7,007 bases of DNA, taken from assembly GCA_029880625.1 (NCBI GenBank), contig JAOUOA010000136.1:1-7007 (forward strand). Reading direction: 5' to 3'. This DNA is from Spirochaetia bacterium. GTDB lineage: Bacteria > Spirochaetota > Leptospiria > Leptospirales > Leptonemataceae. The notes below the pieces were generated by a model, which saw only the letters and a list, made by a program, of their open reading frames with translations, did no database searches and was not told where the DNA came from. A program made the position numbers and the translations under genes. Shown here piece by piece: positions 6,645-7,007 of this stretch (the first letter of the stretch is position 1; every line of letters starts with the position of its first letter).

Positions 6645-6672
6645 TTGTCACCACAGTGAAATGTTTTAGAAT
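6645..6672 (+). promoter_or_regulatory. Candidate sigma70-type promoter of the PAS gene
   Basis: TTGTCA (6645-6650, 5 of 6) is followed after 16 nt by TAGAAT (6667-6672, 5 of 6). Transcription would start near 6679, leaving a leader of about 31 nt before the TTG start at 6711. The spacer is one base shorter than optimal. Confidence 0.5.
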
Positions 6673-6699
6673 AGTTTGTCGGATCGATTTCCTGAAACA

Positions 6700-6705
6700 G
6701 AGAGG
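6700..6705 (+). promoter_or_regulatory. Ribosome binding site that sets a TTG start
   Basis: GAGAGG lies 5 nt before TTG 6711. An in-frame TGA at 6693-6695 excludes any start further upstream. The first in-frame ATG (6795) lies inside the PAS domain and would break it. The TTG is therefore the best-supported start. Confidence 0.7.
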
Positions 6706-6710
6706 ATTCA

Positions 6711-7007
6711 TTGTCAGAGCCGGAAAATAATGGAAATAGACTTCTTGAACCCGAAGACTACTTTAAGAAGTCTTTTGATTTTGCGCCGCATGCCATGGGG
6801 ATTTTGGCCAATGACGGAACGCTTCTCCGGGTCAATCAATCACTCTGCAGAATGTTCGGATACAGCGAGGAAGAGCTGTTTCAGAAAAATTTTTCAGAGC
6901 TCTCCCAGGCAGAAGATGATCAGCTGGATCTGTTCAATCGGGAACTGTGCCTTTCAGGAGAAAAAAAACATTACAGAATTGAAAAGAGACATGTTCATCA
7001 AAATGGA
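6711..7007 (+). CDS. PAS-domain sensory protein, N-terminal part, cut by window end
   Basis: Ninety-nine codons are present and the frame runs off the right edge. After a short hydrophilic leader, residues about 17-99 match a PAS domain. FKKSFDFAPHAMGILANDG (18-36) is the first helix and strand. TLLRVNQSLCRMFGYSEEEL (37-56) follows, with the characteristic VN.SLC...GYSEEEL pattern. Then come a DD-containing helix and SGEKKHYRIEKRHVHQNG (82-99), which leads into the expected K..G.W strand. PAS domains sense small molecules, redox state or light, or mediate dimerisation. The output module (histidine kinase, diguanylate cyclase, phosphodiesterase or other) lies beyond the window and cannot be named. 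No signal peptide or membrane segment precedes the domain, so this part is cytoplasmic. The gene is divergent from the envelope operon across a 250-nt gap, and a functional link is unproven. Confidence 0.88.
   Translation, partial: MSEPENNGNRLLEPEDYFKKSFDFAPHAMGILANDGTLLRVNQSLCRMFGYSEEELFQKNFSELSQAEDDQLDLFNRELCLSGEKKHYRIEKRHVHQNG

Noticed and set aside
6552..6659. Plus-strand open frame of 35 codons starting ATG between the divergent genes
   Set aside because: It has no ribosome binding site, it overlaps the repeat cluster and contains the -35 element of the PAS gene promoter, and its peptide is not recognisable.
1..7007. CRISPR array, tRNA, rRNA, insertion sequence or prophage features
   Set aside because: I saw no regularly spaced repeats, no tRNA-like cloverleaf, no rRNA segments and no transposase or integrase genes.

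Overview
The window comes from a diderm (Gram-negative-type) bacterium. It encodes a beta-barrel outer-membrane protein ending in Phe, a periplasmic LolA-like carrier with a Sec signal peptide, and inner-membrane FtsX-type permeases. Base composition is moderate, roughly 40 to 43% GC by eye. Gene content and style would fit a spirochaete such as a Leptospira relative, or a deltaproteobacterium-like lineage, but the sequence alone does not settle this.

Layout. Bases 1-336 hold no confident gene. The minus-strand stretch at 160-333 reads like protein, in frame with the next gene but behind two tandem stop codons, so it may be a decayed gene tail. Bases 337-834 (minus) encode a DUF2452 protein, the family of human C1orf50, with an uncertain start. 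Bases 919-6460 (minus) form one compact five-gene operon. In transcription order it holds a LolA-like outer-membrane lipoprotein-sorting protein (5702-6460), two FtsX/LolCE-type permeases (4417-5700 and 3134-4405), a LolD/MacB-type ATPase (2450-3124) and a porin-like beta-barrel protein (919-2448). Gaps are only 1, 11, 9 and 1 nt. A good sigma70-type promoter (TTGACT, 17 nt, TAAAAT) precedes the operon at 6481-6509. Bases 6711-7007 (plus) hold the start of a divergent gene with an N-terminal PAS domain, cut by the window end. It begins at TTG and has its own promoter-like site. The divergent intergenic region carries short inverted and direct repeats that could be operator sites.

How the genes may work together. 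The operon contains every layer of a trans-envelope relay: an ATPase with two different permeases in the inner membrane, a periplasmic lipid-binding-fold carrier, and an outer-membrane barrel. This resembles the Lol lipoprotein pathway (LolCDE to LolA to LolB). Here the carrier is the divergent LolA-like family and the terminal partner is a beta-barrel instead of LolB. My inference is a dedicated lipid, lipoprotein or hydrophobic-substrate shuttle to the outer membrane. The substrate cannot be read from the sequence. This operon is the best candidate in the window for an undescribed system.
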